Shown here: positions 1 through 10,497 of the stretch, piece after piece
Position numbering within the stretch: position 1 is the stretch's first letter
Layout: every line of letters starts with the position of its first letter
Origin: Desulfocapsa sp.
GTDB taxonomy: Bacteria > Desulfobacterota > Desulfobulbia > Desulfobulbales > Desulfocapsaceae
Direction of reading: 5' to 3'
Assembly (NCBI GenBank): GCA_022712895.1
Contig: JAFLJS010000045.1
Coordinates: 26,747 to 90,746 of the forward strand
Length of the DNA stretch: 64,000 bases
The notes under the pieces: generated by a model
Seen by the model: the letters and a program-made list of their open reading frames with translations, nothing else
Databases searched by the model: none
Told to the model about the DNA's origin: nothing
Program-made: the position numbers and the translations under genes

Positions 1-2
1 CA

Positions 3-1250
3 AAAGAGCTGGAAACATTTTATCCGACTTCTGTGCTTATCACCTCCTTCGATATCCTCTTTTTCTGGGTTGCCAGAATGATGATGTTCGGTCTCCATTT
101 TATGGAGGATGAAGTACCCTTTAAAGATGTGTATTTGCATGCCCTCGTTCGTGATAAACATGGCAAGAAAATGTCTAAGTCCACAGGTAATGTACTCGAT
201 CCGCTGGTTGTTATGGATCAGTATGGTACCGACGCCATGCGCTTTACTTTGACTGCCTTTGCAGCTCAGGGACGAGAAATTAAGCTTGATGAAGACCGTA
301 TAGAAGGCTATCGCTTTTTTATTAATAAACTCTGGAATGCATCCCGTTTTGCCATGATGCATGTGGAAGAGTGTGATGCCAGTATCACAGATGTTGTAAA
401 GAGTCCGAAAGAACTACCTCTTATTCACCAGTGGATTTTAAGTCGCACCGCCAAGGCCATAAAAGATGTACGTCGAGCTCTTGATGAATATCGGTTCAAC
501 GATGCTGCATCAGTTCTCTATCAGTTTGTGTGGCATGAATTCTGTGACTGGTATCTGGAGTGGATTAAATCGGATCTCTTTTCAAAAGACGAAATTTTAC
601 AAAATCAGGCCAGGGGCGTATTGCTGCATGTGCTGGAAACCATACTGAAACTGATCCATCCCATCACTCCATTTGTCACAGAAGAGATCTGGAGTGTATT
701 ACCGGGTGAAAGACCATTGCTGGTGACCAGCGAATATCCACAGGTGCAGGATTGGCAGAATGAAGACGTTGAGGCCAAAGTTGGACTGCTTATGGGTATC
801 ATCACCGGAATTCGAAATATCCGTTCTGAGGCAGACGTGCATCCATCCACCAAAATTGATGCCTTCGTCCTGTGTGCAGACCCTGCAAAAGCTGAACTGA
901 TTGAAAAATTCACCAAGGCAATTGCAGATATGACCCGTCTTGAATCACTCACCGTAGCAGCGGAAGGTGATAAGCCAGACGATGCCGCTACTTATATTTA
1001 TCAGGACATTGAGATGTATGTGCCCCTAAAGGGTCTCATAGATATTGAGAAGGAGAAGGAGAAGCTGGGACGTGAACGAAAGAAGATTGAAAAATCTCTA
1101 CAGCAGATTAACGGCAAGTTAAATAATAAAAAATTCCTGGCCAATGCTCCTGCTGCAATCGTCGAAAAAGAGAAAGGGAAACAGGCAGAGCTTGAAGCCA
1201 AAATGGCTAAAGTTGAAGATGCAGAAAAGAGGCTCGCTGACATTGGATAA
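3..1250 (+). CDS. valS: Valyl-tRNA synthetase, C-terminal part (5' truncated by window)
   Basis: Frame open from base 3; DKHGKKMSKSTGNVLDP (KMSKS motif), anticodon-binding domain and C-terminal coiled coil typical of ValS. Confidence 0.95.
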   Translation, partial: KELETFYPTSVLITSFDILFFWVARMMMFGLHFMEDEVPFKDVYLHALVRDKHGKKMSKSTGNVLDPLVVMDQYGTDAMRFTLTAFAAQGREIKLDEDRIEGYRFFINKLWNASRFAMMHVEECDASITDVVKSPKELPLIHQWILSRTAKAIKDVRRALDEYRFNDAASVLYQFVWHEFCDWYLEWIKSDLFSKDEILQNQARGVLLHVLETILKLIHPITPFVTEEIWSVLPGERPLLVTSEYPQVQDWQNEDVEAKVGLLMGIITGIRNIRSEADVHPSTKIDAFVLCADPAKAELIEKFTKAIADMTRLESLTVAAEGDKPDDAATYIYQDIEMYVPLKGLIDIEKEKEKLGRERKKIEKSLQQINGKLNNKKFLANAPAAIVEKEKGKQAELEAKMAKVEDAEKRLADIG

Positions 1251-2079
1251 ATATTGTCTGCACAGCTTGCTGCGTTCTTTCCTACAGGAAGATATCGGTC
1301 ATGGTGATCTGAGCTCCGAGTCACTATTTACAGAAGATGTGCTGGGGCGGGCAGATCTGATTGCACGGGAGTCGTTTGTGGTCGCTGGTGTTAGCAACGT
1401 GGCCGCAGAGGTTTTCACACTGCAAAATCCACTCGTTCAATGTACGGATGCTGTTGAGGATGGTTGTGAGGTTGTTGCGGGTGATTGTCTGCTCAGTGTA
1501 AGCGGGCCAGTTGTCGATCTGTTGAAGGCTGAACGAGTGGCACTCAATCTTTTGCAGCGATTGTCGGGGATCGCAACACTTACCTCACAGTTTGTGGAAA
1601 AAACCAGCCTCTATCCTGTGCGTATTACCGATACCAGAAAAACAACACCTGGTTTACGGATGCTTGAAAAATATGCTGTTCGCGTAGGGGGCGGTTATAA
1701 CCATCGTTTTAATCTGAGTGATGGGGTGTTGATTAAGGACAATCATATCGCTGCCTGTGGATCGCTGACAAAAGCTGTCGAGGTTCTGCGTGAAAAAATC
1801 CCGCATACCATAAAAATAGAAGTGGAAACCGATACCTTGGCACAGGTAAAGGAATGCCTGGAGGTTGGAGTCGATATCATCATGCTCGACAATATGGACC
1901 TGGCCACCACCAGAGAAGCTGTCAATCTGATCGCTGGTGCTGCTCTGGTTGAGGCGTCTGGAGGTGTAAACCTTGAAACCGTGGCAGAAATAGCGGCAAC
2001 GGGAGTTGATGTCATTTCAGTGGGGGCGCTCACTCATTCTGTATTTTCTTGTGATATTGGAATGGATTGGAAGGTATAA
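1243..2079 (+). CDS. nadC: Nicotinate-nucleotide pyrophosphorylase (carboxylating)
   Basis: QEDIGHGDLSSESLF, NLLQRLSGIATLT, RITDTRKTTPGLRMLEKYAVRVGGGYNHRFNLSDGVLIKDNH; likely TTG start overlapping valS end (ORF track starts at 1144). Confidence 0.93.
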   Translation: MDKYCLHSLLRSFLQEDIGHGDLSSESLFTEDVLGRADLIARESFVVAGVSNVAAEVFTLQNPLVQCTDAVEDGCEVVAGDCLLSVSGPVVDLLKAERVALNLLQRLSGIATLTSQFVEKTSLYPVRITDTRKTTPGLRMLEKYAVRVGGGYNHRFNLSDGVLIKDNHIAACGSLTKAVEVLREKIPHTIKIEVETDTLAQVKECLEVGVDIIMLDNMDLATTREAVNLIAGAALVEASGGVNLETVAEIAATGVDVISVGALTHSVFSCDIGMDWKV

Positions 2080-2179
2080 TGGCGAAAATATCTTGATTCT
2101 TAACTGAAATGTGTGCAATACTGTTTGTCGAGGCAAATTGTGAGTAGTTTTTTCCGATTCAGCGAAAGGTGTTAAAAGT

Positions 2180-2980
2180 ATGCGTTGCCCTAAATGTGGT
2201 TACATATCATTTGATCATGTGGAAACTTGTCTGAAATGCAACAAAGATATTTCAGGAAAAGTTGAGGTGGAAGGAACCACTTACCAAGCGGCAGCTCCAT
2301 CATTTTTTAAGGTTCCAGGCGCTGATAGCCAGGCCGATGGCAACGACTTTATCCATAGCGACTCGGGCTCAGATGATGAGGAATATGATTTTACTGATCC
2401 CGATCTAGATGTTCTGGTAGGTGATGACGAAGAATTTGGATTTGATGACGACGACGAGGCTACAATTTCTTTTGATGATGCAAGCCTGGATGCGGTGGAA
2501 GACGATTTTCAACTAGAAGTTGATGACACGGATGGAGATGATGCTTTTGGTTTTGATCTAGGTGACGATGAAGAGCTTGGTGGTGAACAGACTGCTCCGG
2601 AATTGAACGTACCGGATGAATTATCTGATATCTCAGATTTGGCACCTCCTGAACCTGCCCTGGCGGCAACCGCTACAGAAAAGAATGATATAAGTCTCTC
2701 ACTTGATGATGAGATGGCTCTGGATGAAGATCTGGACCTTGATGGTCTTGATTTGAACCTTGGGCTGGGAGAGGATGCTGATGACGTGGAAGGAGGGCTG
2801 TCGCTGTCCCTTGACGACATAGATATCTCAATGGACGAGGATACACCTTCTTCTGAAGACAGTGACCTTGACGGCTTGAATATGGATCTTGATTTGGGAG
2901 ATTTTGACATCGAGGAGCCAAAAGAGAAAAAGTTCAAGTCTCTGGAGGGGCTGGATGATATATCATTATCCCTAGATTAA
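2180..2980 (+). CDS. Zinc-ribbon protein with long Asp/Glu-rich low-complexity region
   Basis: MRCPKCGYISFDHVETCLKCNKDI zinc ribbon followed by acidic repeats. Confidence 0.7.
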   Translation: MRCPKCGYISFDHVETCLKCNKDISGKVEVEGTTYQAAAPSFFKVPGADSQADGNDFIHSDSGSDDEEYDFTDPDLDVLVGDDEEFGFDDDDEATISFDDASLDAVEDDFQLEVDDTDGDDAFGFDLGDDEELGGEQTAPELNVPDELSDISDLAPPEPALAATATEKNDISLSLDDEMALDEDLDLDGLDLNLGLGEDADDVEGGLSLSLDDIDISMDEDTPSSEDSDLDGLNMDLDLGDFDIEEPKEKKFKSLEGLDDISLSLD

Positions 2981-3045
2981 GCCAAGAAGAAGAAAACTTG
3001 TTGACACACAAGAGAATATTCAGTAAATAGCACTGCACAATAGGT

Positions 3046-3121
<76 letters not shown>

Positions 3122-3129
3122 CTTGTAAT

Positions 3130-3170
3130 TTCAATGGGTTAAGTCATTAATTTGGCTTGACCCATTTTTT
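3130..3170 (+). terminator. Rho-independent-like terminator after tRNA-Phe
   Basis: GGGTTAAGTC...GGCTTGACCC hairpin (with G-T pairs) followed by ATTTTTTG. Confidence 0.6.
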
Positions 3171-3477
3171 GTTTCATCCCCGTTTTGCCCAAATCGGTTC
3201 TAGTCATGCTTCCTCATGGTTACTTATTACACCAGAATAGATCTCATTTAAGGCATATCCGTCATTAGTGTTCACAGCATTTTTGAGATACTTTGTGTAA
3301 ACTTTAATGATCATGTCGGTAAGAATTGATCCCAATAGTTTGAACAAGCCTATAAGTGGATAATCTACTACCTTTACCAGTCCCCCAGGGACTAATTTAT
3401 GGAGTAGCAAATGGCAAAAAGAATGAGACGAACGCATTCACCGTTGGTCAACTGACGCTTGAGAATGATTTTTTTGA

Positions 3478-4182
3478 AGGGGCGCTCGCCAAGCCCAACT
3501 AGTCGGTATCGGTCGGGGCAGTGTTTATTATCAACCGAAACCAGTCAACACCGTTGACCTGAAGCTAATGCGTCACATTGATGAACTGCACCTGGAACAT
3601 CCGTTTATGGGTGCCCGTATGTTGCGTGACCAGCTTAATCGGCAAGGATTTGTTGTCGGTCGCAAACATGTCAGTACATTGATGAAACGTATGGGGGGTG
3701 AGGCACTGGACACAACTTACATTGCAATGGCTAAAGGATTCGCCTACCTCACTACTGTTGTGGGTTGGGCTAGTCGTAAGGTATTGGCATCAAAGGTGGC
3801 GATTACTCTAGAATCCTGTCATGCTGTAGATGTACTACAAGAGGCTTTTACACACCATAGACGACCAGAGATTGTTACTATTGATCAAGGTAGTCAGTTC
3901 ACAGCAGATGAGTTTGTACAGACTGTGAAAAACAACGGTTGTAAAGTCAGTATGGATGGACGTGGAGCTTGGCGGGACAATGTTATCGTTGAGCGTCTGT
4001 GGAAGTCAGTGAAATATGAACGGGTATATTTATATGCCTACGATTCAGTTACCGAAGCAAGGCAATCCATTCTGGAATATATGGATTGGTCTAATAAATC
4101 TAGGCCGCATTCAAGTCTGGGTAGAAAAACCCCTGAAGAGGCTTATGTCGAAATGCTGCCAATGATTGAAATGGCAGTATAA
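3478..4182 (+). pseudogene. IS3-family transposase OrfB, truncated and internally deleted
   Basis: LEHPFMGARMLRDQL, DTTYIAMAKGFAYL, TIDQGSQFTADEF, NVIVERLWKSVKYE, YMDWSNKSRPHSSLGRKTPEE; MKRMG joined directly to GEALDTTY indicates an internal deletion. Confidence 0.85.
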
Positions 4183-4685
4183 AAAACAGCAGAAAATCCA
4201 CTTTAAAAACCAAATATACTGTTCAAACAAAGGGAACCACTTCTCTTTCGCATAGGCTAATCGTATCGTTTTCTATGCGAATAGGCAGGGCAATCGCATC
4301 ATTGCCGGTTTACTCATCTGTGATTTTGCATACTATAACTATGACTATTGCTGTTGGTGTAAACTGTGATGTCTTTTAAGCTCAGGAACACTATGCTGAG
4401 GCTAATTATAGAGTCTATGGTTCGTTGTGTTTGTTTAAGGGACTGTTTTCGCGTGATTGTTGTCTATGTTTTGTCCAGAATGCTATTGGTAGGGTTCTTA
4501 GGATATCTGGTGATTATTTGTTTTTGATGATATGGTGTATTATCCCATTCATTATATGTATATGAAAAAATGAAAATTTACTTGAATAACTGCTGCACCA
4601 ACAGGTCAGTTAGATGATTAGTCGCAGTCCTCAAGATTAGGCTTGGGGCAAAGGAAATAGCAAAAGAAACATAGGGAATTATCGT

Positions 4686-4874
4686 ATGTCTGAAAGTGGC
4701 AATATACATACTCAAAAGCATCAGGATGAAGAAGAACATTTGTTTCAATTGATAAAACAAGCTGGAGAGGCAGCTCGTGCGCGTAAAAAAAAAGCTATGG
4801 CACAGCATGTAGAGAAACTTAAGCTTGTAATTTCAGAAGCGATTTCTCGTAAGAATAATATCGCTCCGATATGA
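4686..4874 (+). CDS. Small protein preceding zeta-like kinase fragment (putative antitoxin)
   Basis: 62 aa ORF; stop overlaps ATG of next ORF (ATGA). Confidence 0.45.
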   Translation: MSESGNIHTQKHQDEEEHLFQLIKQAGEAARARKKKAMAQHVEKLKLVISEAISRKNNIAPI

Positions 4875-5047
4875 AAGATATCCATAAACCGAGGCTCATA
4901 GTTGTTGCTGGTCCAAATGGTTCAGGAAAAACAACAATCACTGAGAAACTTTTGCGACATGAGTGGATGGATGATTGTGTGTATGTCAATCCAGACCTTA
5001 TTGAGAAAGCGTTTACTGCTGGAGAACTTGCCCAAGTTTTGCCGTAA
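4871..5047 (+). pseudogene. Zeta-toxin-like P-loop protein, N-terminal fragment only
   Basis: MKDIHKPRLIVVAGPNGSGKTTITEKLLRHEWMDDCVYVNPDLIEKAF: Walker A and VNPD motif, then stops after 58 aa. Confidence 0.6.
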
Positions 5048-5256
5048 TTTTGCCGAAAATGATGAAACCATGAGTAAAGCAGAGTAACGATAGAAAAATA
5101 GTAACAGTGGAGGTTGTAGGTTAACGTGCTGATTTTGGCTTGACCCATTTTTCGTTTTATCCCCATTCTTTGAGGGAGAGCCAAGAAAATCCACAATGGT
5201 TGAGCATATAGTTACGAAAATACATAAATAGGTAACAAAAAATTGTTATTTAGGAG

Positions 5257-5532
5257 TTACCTTTCCTCCCTTGTATGCCAAAGCCGCAACACATAAATAG
5301 TTGATTCCTGGATTTCATAACGCATTTCATATTGGCTGACGATGATCCGCCTTACTTCACGTGGTTCAAATTCAAAAAGTTGCTCACCAATTCGTGGATT
5401 GCTCAATAAGATGTTTGGTGCAGCGGTCAATGCTTGCACAACATGTGCTGCCGCCTGTTTATTCTCTTCAGCTAAAAACTCATACAGTCTTGCTAGGTCA
5501 GAGAGTGCTTTGCTTGTCCATTTCAGCTTCAT
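5257..5532 (-). CDS. ParE/RelE-superfamily toxin
   Basis: MKLKWTSKALSDLARLYEFL...PRIGEQLFEFEPREVRRIIVSQYEMRYEI...YVLRLWHTREER. Confidence 0.85.
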   Translation of the reverse strand: MKLKWTSKALSDLARLYEFLAEENKQAAAHVVQALTAAPNILLSNPRIGEQLFEFEPREVRRIIVSQYEMRYEIQESTIYVLRLWHTREER

Positions 5533-5801
5533 CAGCGCGGTATTGGTAACGGTTTACCAGTGCTGAGGCTTTCTGCCCACGCCAATACTGCCTGATGTTC
5601 AACGACTTCCCCAGCGTCTACATCAGCAAGTGCTTCTTGCGTCAGGCGGTTGCGTTCTTCTTCTTGCTCGACCCAGGCAGATAGTGCCTGTTTCATGATC
5701 CATCCACGGGAACGTTCAAGACGGGCCGCCACTTTGTCGACTTTCTCTGCGAGTGGTAATGGAACGTGTGCTGTAAGTACCCTTGTTTTGACTTGTGTCA
5801 T
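5532..5801 (-). CDS. Ribbon-helix-helix antitoxin
   Basis: MTQVKTRVLTAHVPLPLAEKVDKVAARLERSRGWIMKQALSAWVEQEEER; immediately upstream of and overlapping the ParE gene. Confidence 0.83.
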   Translation of the reverse strand: MTQVKTRVLTAHVPLPLAEKVDKVAARLERSRGWIMKQALSAWVEQEEERNRLTQEALADVDAGEVVEHQAVLAWAESLSTGKPLPIPR

Positions 5802-6034
5802 GTTTGAACTCCTTCTCAATGATTGTTTTTTAATCATAACGATTAAAAACAAATAATACCACGTCAGTTTTATCCTCAATTGCAAAATACTGGTACGTGT
5901 TATGAATAATTAAGAGAAACGATACCATCGTTCCGTGATATGGAACTGTTGTGCTGTCTATCTGATATGTCGAGGTCGAATTCTATGTTTTACACCAGAA
6001 ATAAGAATCAAAACCCCTATTAAAGGAGGTGAGT

Positions 6035-6540
6035 ATGTCGGTTGAAGCTATGGCTGAAAAAGCATGTATGACAGGGGAAAAGATTAGCAATGTCAAAATT
6101 ATTGGTGTGGGGGATTTGGGGTAAATGCCATTAATCATATGGTGAAAATGGGTTTGTCAGATTTATCACTGGTTGAATTCCTCGCCGTTGATACAGACAA
6201 AGATGGACTCCAAGGATCAATCGCTGATACGTGTTGGTTAAAAGGCCCCTACCTCACCACCAAATCAGGGGGGAACGTCAAGCCAATGAAGGATGAACTT
6301 AAAAATATTTTGACTGGAAGTGATATGGTTTTTATTGTTGCAGGGCTGGGTGGTGTTACCGGTACTGGAGTAACGCCTGGAATTGTGAAATTGAGTGAAG
6401 AAATCGGTGCTATTACCATAGCTGTTGTGACGCTTCTTTTTCAGTTTGAATCCAAGTCACGTACAGGGAGTGCAATGTCTGGGGTAGATCAATTGCAAGA
6501 GTATGGAGATAACACTCTTGCTATTCAAAATGCACCATGA
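6035..6540 (+). pseudogene. FtsZ-like degenerate gene fragment
   Basis: KIIGVGDLG(stop/frameshift)..INHMVKMG, EFLAVDTD, DMVFIVAGLGGVTGTGVTPGIVKLSEEIGAITIAVVT resembles FtsZ GTPase domain with a degraded GGGTGTG loop. Confidence 0.65.
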
Positions 6541-6633
6541 AGTGGTCAAGAAAGATACACTAATTTTATTGGTTCAGCGTGAATTGGAATTGATCCCATA
6601 TGGGTTAGTATACTCAAAAGGAGGATTTTCCCA

Positions 6634-7420
6634 TGACAAAAAATAAAAAGCGCTACACCGCAGAACAGACAAGCGCAGACTCCGAAAAGGCATCATTCTC
6701 AAACGGCATCTTGTAGATCGAATTGCTGTTTCTGATCTTTGTGACGAATATCATATATCGCCAACTATTTTTTATCGTTGGAAGAAGAAATTTTTTAAAA
6801 AAGGAGCCATGGCCCTAGAAACCAAGCACAAAAGCAAAGAGGCCAAGAAAGACTGTCATATAAAAGAGCTAACCCAAAAGCTTCAAAATAAACATGAGGT
6901 GGTTTCCGAGTTGATGGAGGCTCACCTGCGTTTTAAAAAAAGTCTTGGGGAGATCTGAGAGGCACCTGGGTGCCTCACGATACGCGCGATACGGTAATAG
7001 ATTTCATAAAATACTGGATAAGCAAAGCGAAAATCCCGTCAAAATATTTCGTTTCCTCGCTTGGGATCGGTGCAAGCAAGAACTATAATTGGCAAAACCG
7101 ATATGGTAAGCGTAATGAGCATAACAGGCTGGTTCCTTGTGACCATTGGCTTCTTGAACGGGTCAGAAATCAGGTTTTTATCGGTGGTACTGGAAGTGGG
7201 AAGACTCACTTCTCCATCGCCGTAGCTTTCTGTTATATTGGGTGAACTGGGATATCTACCATTTGCCCAGACGGGATGAACATTACTGTTTCAGTTAATC
7301 AGTACTTTCTACGAGCGTACATCAATTATTATAACAACCAATTTAAGCTTCGGAGAATGGTATCAGGTATTTTCTGATGCCAAGATGACTACAGCTTTAT
7401 TGAATCGCATGACACATCAT
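6634..7420 (+). mobile_element. Composite IS remnant (OrfA/OrfB-type fragments plus IstB-like ATPase fragment)
   Basis: MTKNKKRYTAEQ..., VSDLCDEYHISPTIFYRWKKKFF (HTH OrfA-type), MPHDTRDTVIDFIKYW.. (transposase OrfB-type), VFIGGTGSGKTHFSIAVAF (IstB Walker A); no intact ORF. Confidence 0.7.
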
Positions 7421-7470
7421 ATATGATATTATTGAAACAGGTAACGAAAGATGGCGGTACAAGAACAGAG

Positions 7471-7562
7471 AATGAGCATGTTGCTGGAATTCCGCATACA
7501 CTTTTTCTTCTGCTCCACCGAGCTACGCTTTGGCCCATCCTCACTCCAGAAAAACCATGGGT
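7471..7562 (+). repeat. IS-derived fragment, inverted copy of 9812-9905
   Basis: GAGCATGTTGCTGGAATTCCGCATACACTTTTTCTTCTGCTCC... closely matches the reverse complement of about 9812-9905. Confidence 0.8.
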
Positions 7563-7722
7563 TACCTTGGCTGTAGATTGTGGAAATAAGATGTGAAGTA
7601 GGGATGTTTTTTTGTTTTAGGCGGGTCATTTTTGAATGCTGATTGACAGAAGTCCAGCGGTTGAAGGAAGAGGTGGTACTGCTAAAAGACTCAGATTAGT
7701 GGGGAACCTGTACACTTGCTAA

Positions 7723-8283
7723 TCAGGAGGGAGCGGTTTCTCCAAAAAGTGTTTTATAGTCTTTTTTGTACGACTTTGGAGTGTCGTTTTGATATATCCA
7801 ATATGAGGCAATTGTCCGAACGGTTTCCATGTCGATGGCAGAGCAATTCAGTAAAAGCCTCAACAGTTCCAAAGAAGTATACGTTTGCAGTTCATATTCA
7901 TTTGCCAAAGCCAACATGTCTGCATCGTCGCTTACTACTGGAATGTTAAGTACATGGCAATACGCTAGGGCTGTTATGTCAACAGGCGAAGCCCCTAACT
8001 CAAGTTCTCGTCCTGTTTCTCTGATAAAATAACAGGCTGTTTTGATGTCTGATTTTTGTTCCGTGCTAAGAGAAAAGCATCGTTTACGATTCTCACGGTA
8101 TTCTGATTTATTCACCCAGAAAAACTTATGCTGCAAAGTTGGGCTGCGGTCATGTTCCTGGTTAAGCTCTTTGATTACTCCAAGGGTATGTTCCTCATCG
8201 CAAAAAGGGGTTTTCAATAAAGGGTCAATGCTTTGAGCAAGGCGAAAATAAGAACAGGAATCCATTAGGATTGAACAGGGCAT
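7723..8283 (-). CDS. PIN-like domain protein paired with XRE/ImmA protein
   Basis: ILMDSCSYFRLAQ.., SPVDITALAYCHVLNIPVVSDDADMLALANE: PIN-like acidic residues. Confidence 0.65.
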   Translation of the reverse strand: MPCSILMDSCSYFRLAQSIDPLLKTPFCDEEHTLGVIKELNQEHDRSPTLQHKFFWVNKSEYRENRKRCFSLSTEQKSDIKTACYFIRETGRELELGASPVDITALAYCHVLNIPVVSDDADMLALANEYELQTYTSLELLRLLLNCSAIDMETVRTIASYWIYQNDTPKSYKKDYKTLFGETAPS

Positions 8284-9428
8284 TAGGATATCTCATCGTA
8301 GAGAAGATGAGCATCTGCCGGAGAGAGGTCAAGAATTGCCTGTAGAAAACCAACTGATTTCTTCTGGTCAATTAGCAGGGTACTTAGCGCATCAAAAAAA
8401 GAACTGTTAAAGCTGTCTTTAGTACAAGAGATATAATCTTTGGGTGCTGGAGGTGTTTCGTCAAATAATGTTTCTGCTACTGAATGGTACTGGCTACAGA
8501 AATGATTGTTTACCCGATAAATGGCCTTATCTTTTTCAAGATCAATGAGTGGATTTCCATGGTTCGCCGCTGCCTTGTTGATCTCAATGTATATCGTTAA
8601 GGGGGAAACGATAAGTTCTTCGGCAAGTTCTTTTATTCTGGAAATCTGTTGATGTGTAGATTTTAGTCTTCTCAGGTGAATATATTCTTTTTCCGCGATC
8701 TCTTGAGGGACAAGTAGCGCACCAGCAAAAGCCTCGGCAAAGTCCTCCGCTTCATCACCTCTTAACTCAGGTGTTTTCACATGACCTAGTTCATGTGCCA
8801 TCCAAAATTTAAAATCATGAGTCTTGCTGTCCAGGTTTAAATAAATCCAGGTTGTCATTGAGGAGGGTAAAAAAACATGGAGTGCGTTTTCATGGTTTTT
8901 TTTGTTTCCCCACAAGACAGGGATAATAACTGCATGATGCCGGTTGAAAAAACTAATCAGATCGCCAAACTCGATAACTGAGGGGGCGTTACCGTTGATT
9001 TCGTTGCGAACCCGCTCAGCGGCAAGCTGGACGTATTCATAGTCATCTTTAGGGTTGATAAGTGAAGGAGGTCGGGATTGACAATCGTAAGGGAGGTAGG
9101 AAACCAGTTGTTGAAGTAAAAAACCTTTATCTCTTGCAGCTTCAAGGTAATCTTCTGATATTTTATGCCCGCCTTTTTTTCTGAAGGCCACAACCGGTTC
9201 TTCGGAAACGTCTAGTTTCAGGACAAGTTCATCAAAAGAAAGTGAAAGTATCTTTGCAAGTTTTAAAAGCTTAGCAGGGCGAGGGAACTTTTTGTTTTTA
9301 AACCATTTAGAAACGGTTTCTCGGGAAACGCCAATCTCAGTGGCAAGTTGACTCTGTGACCAACCAATTGCAGCTAATCTGATCTTGATCTCTGGTAGCT
9401 TGAGATTTTTTTTTGCTTTTTTATTCAT
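8283..9428 (-). CDS. XRE-family HTH regulator with ImmA/IrrE-type metallopeptidase domain
   Basis: N-terminal HTH (IGWSQSQLATEIGVSRETVSKWFKNKKFPRP) and FWMAHELGHVKTP (HExxH-type) with DFAEAFAGALLVP. Confidence 0.88.
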   Translation of the reverse strand: MNKKAKKNLKLPEIKIRLAAIGWSQSQLATEIGVSRETVSKWFKNKKFPRPAKLLKLAKILSLSFDELVLKLDVSEEPVVAFRKKGGHKISEDYLEAARDKGFLLQQLVSYLPYDCQSRPPSLINPKDDYEYVQLAAERVRNEINGNAPSVIEFGDLISFFNRHHAVIIPVLWGNKKNHENALHVFLPSSMTTWIYLNLDSKTHDFKFWMAHELGHVKTPELRGDEAEDFAEAFAGALLVPQEIAEKEYIHLRRLKSTHQQISRIKELAEELIVSPLTIYIEINKAAANHGNPLIDLEKDKAIYRVNNHFCSQYHSVAETLFDETPPAPKDYISCTKDSFNSSFFDALSTLLIDQKKSVGFLQAILDLSPADAHLLYDEIS

Positions 9429-9811
9429 AGTCTAAATATATCCTTTTTGTCATCTTTTGTCAACCGACAGGTGGTGTTTTCGACGACCTGTTCCTTAAGG
9501 GAAACTTTCTAGAATATTATTATTTTGTTGATATATGAACTGTTGTCCACTCATTTTAAGCATCGAATTCACAATTGCTTAGCTTTAAAAGAGCCTTGGC
9601 TATCTTGTCGATATCCGAGTGTGTTGTTTGTTGGGGTGCCGTTGTCAAACTGTGGATAATTTCCCCTTGCCGCTGGTATGCTATTCTACCATAGCTCGTG
9701 AAGGTTGTTAAAACCTGCTCATGCTGTCAATCAGCGTCCAAAATTGATCCCCTAAAATAATAAAATATCTCCAATTCACACATGAATTCTACAATCAGTA
9801 GGCTAAGGTAG

Positions 9812-9905
9812 CTCACGCTTTTTCTGGAGCGAGAATGGGCCAAAGTGCAGCTCGTCGGAGCAGAAGAAAAAGTGTATGCGGAATTTCAGCAACATGCTCC
9901 TTCTC
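9812..9905 (-). repeat. IS-derived fragment, inverted copy of 7471-7562
   Basis: Reverse complement matches 7471-7562 with scattered mismatches. Confidence 0.8.
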
Positions 9906-10240
9906 TTGTTTCACCCTTTTGGTTAATGCCTCCTGGAAGGCATCAGTCATACCGTAAAGTTTTAGCTCTTTAAGTAAGAGTAACAGTTCAGTGCCTGTCT
10001 GCAGGCACGTTCCGTTATATCTACCTCATGTATCCTGGCTGCATTCAGGGTATTAACAAATTCCTTGTCGCCTCTTGGCCGAGAGAGTAATCACTTCTGT
10101 CTCTTCAGTAGAGATGCAGGAAGTTTCCAGTCTTTGAATGGAGCGCCATCTTTTACAACCTGTATGCGAGTGGCTGATGCCCTGACTGTTGCGGTCTTGC
10201 CGGAGAGCTTGCAATCTACGCTGTCGTGGTTGCGGTCATA

Positions 10241-10497
10241 TCACACAAGGCCAGTTTGCGACACTCTACATTTTTTATCTGCCCTTTCTCCTAGCCTGCG
10301 CCAGGAGAACAAGCCGACCGGCTCGACAAAATAATGACGGCATAGCTGGACAAATCTATGATTAAATATCCGCTCTTTACCATGCAGTACCTTGGTAACT
10401 GCTGTGGACACATTGTCATAGATTCCGCGTTTGAGTGTGCCACCAACGAAAGTAAAAGCACGGTTATGGGCATCAAAAACCATCTCACTACTGTCAC
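10241..10497 (-). pseudogene. IS21-family IstA-like transposase remnant
   Basis: MVFDAHNRAFTFVGGTLKRGIYDNVSTAVTKVLHGKERIFNHRFVQLCRHYFVEP resembles the IstA catalytic region; continues in broken frames. Confidence 0.7.

Noticed and set aside
605-952. Minus-strand ORF inside valS
   Set aside because: Antisense to a clear coding gene, no protein family features
2509-2937. Minus-strand ORFs over the acidic Zn-ribbon gene (2509-2937, 2673-2921, 2460-2669)
   Set aside because: Antisense of Asp-codon-rich repeats yields spurious Ser-rich ORFs
2180-2980. Acidic protein as calcium-binding repeat or toxin
   Set aside because: No RTX-type GGxGxD repeats; simple Asp/Glu/Leu low complexity only
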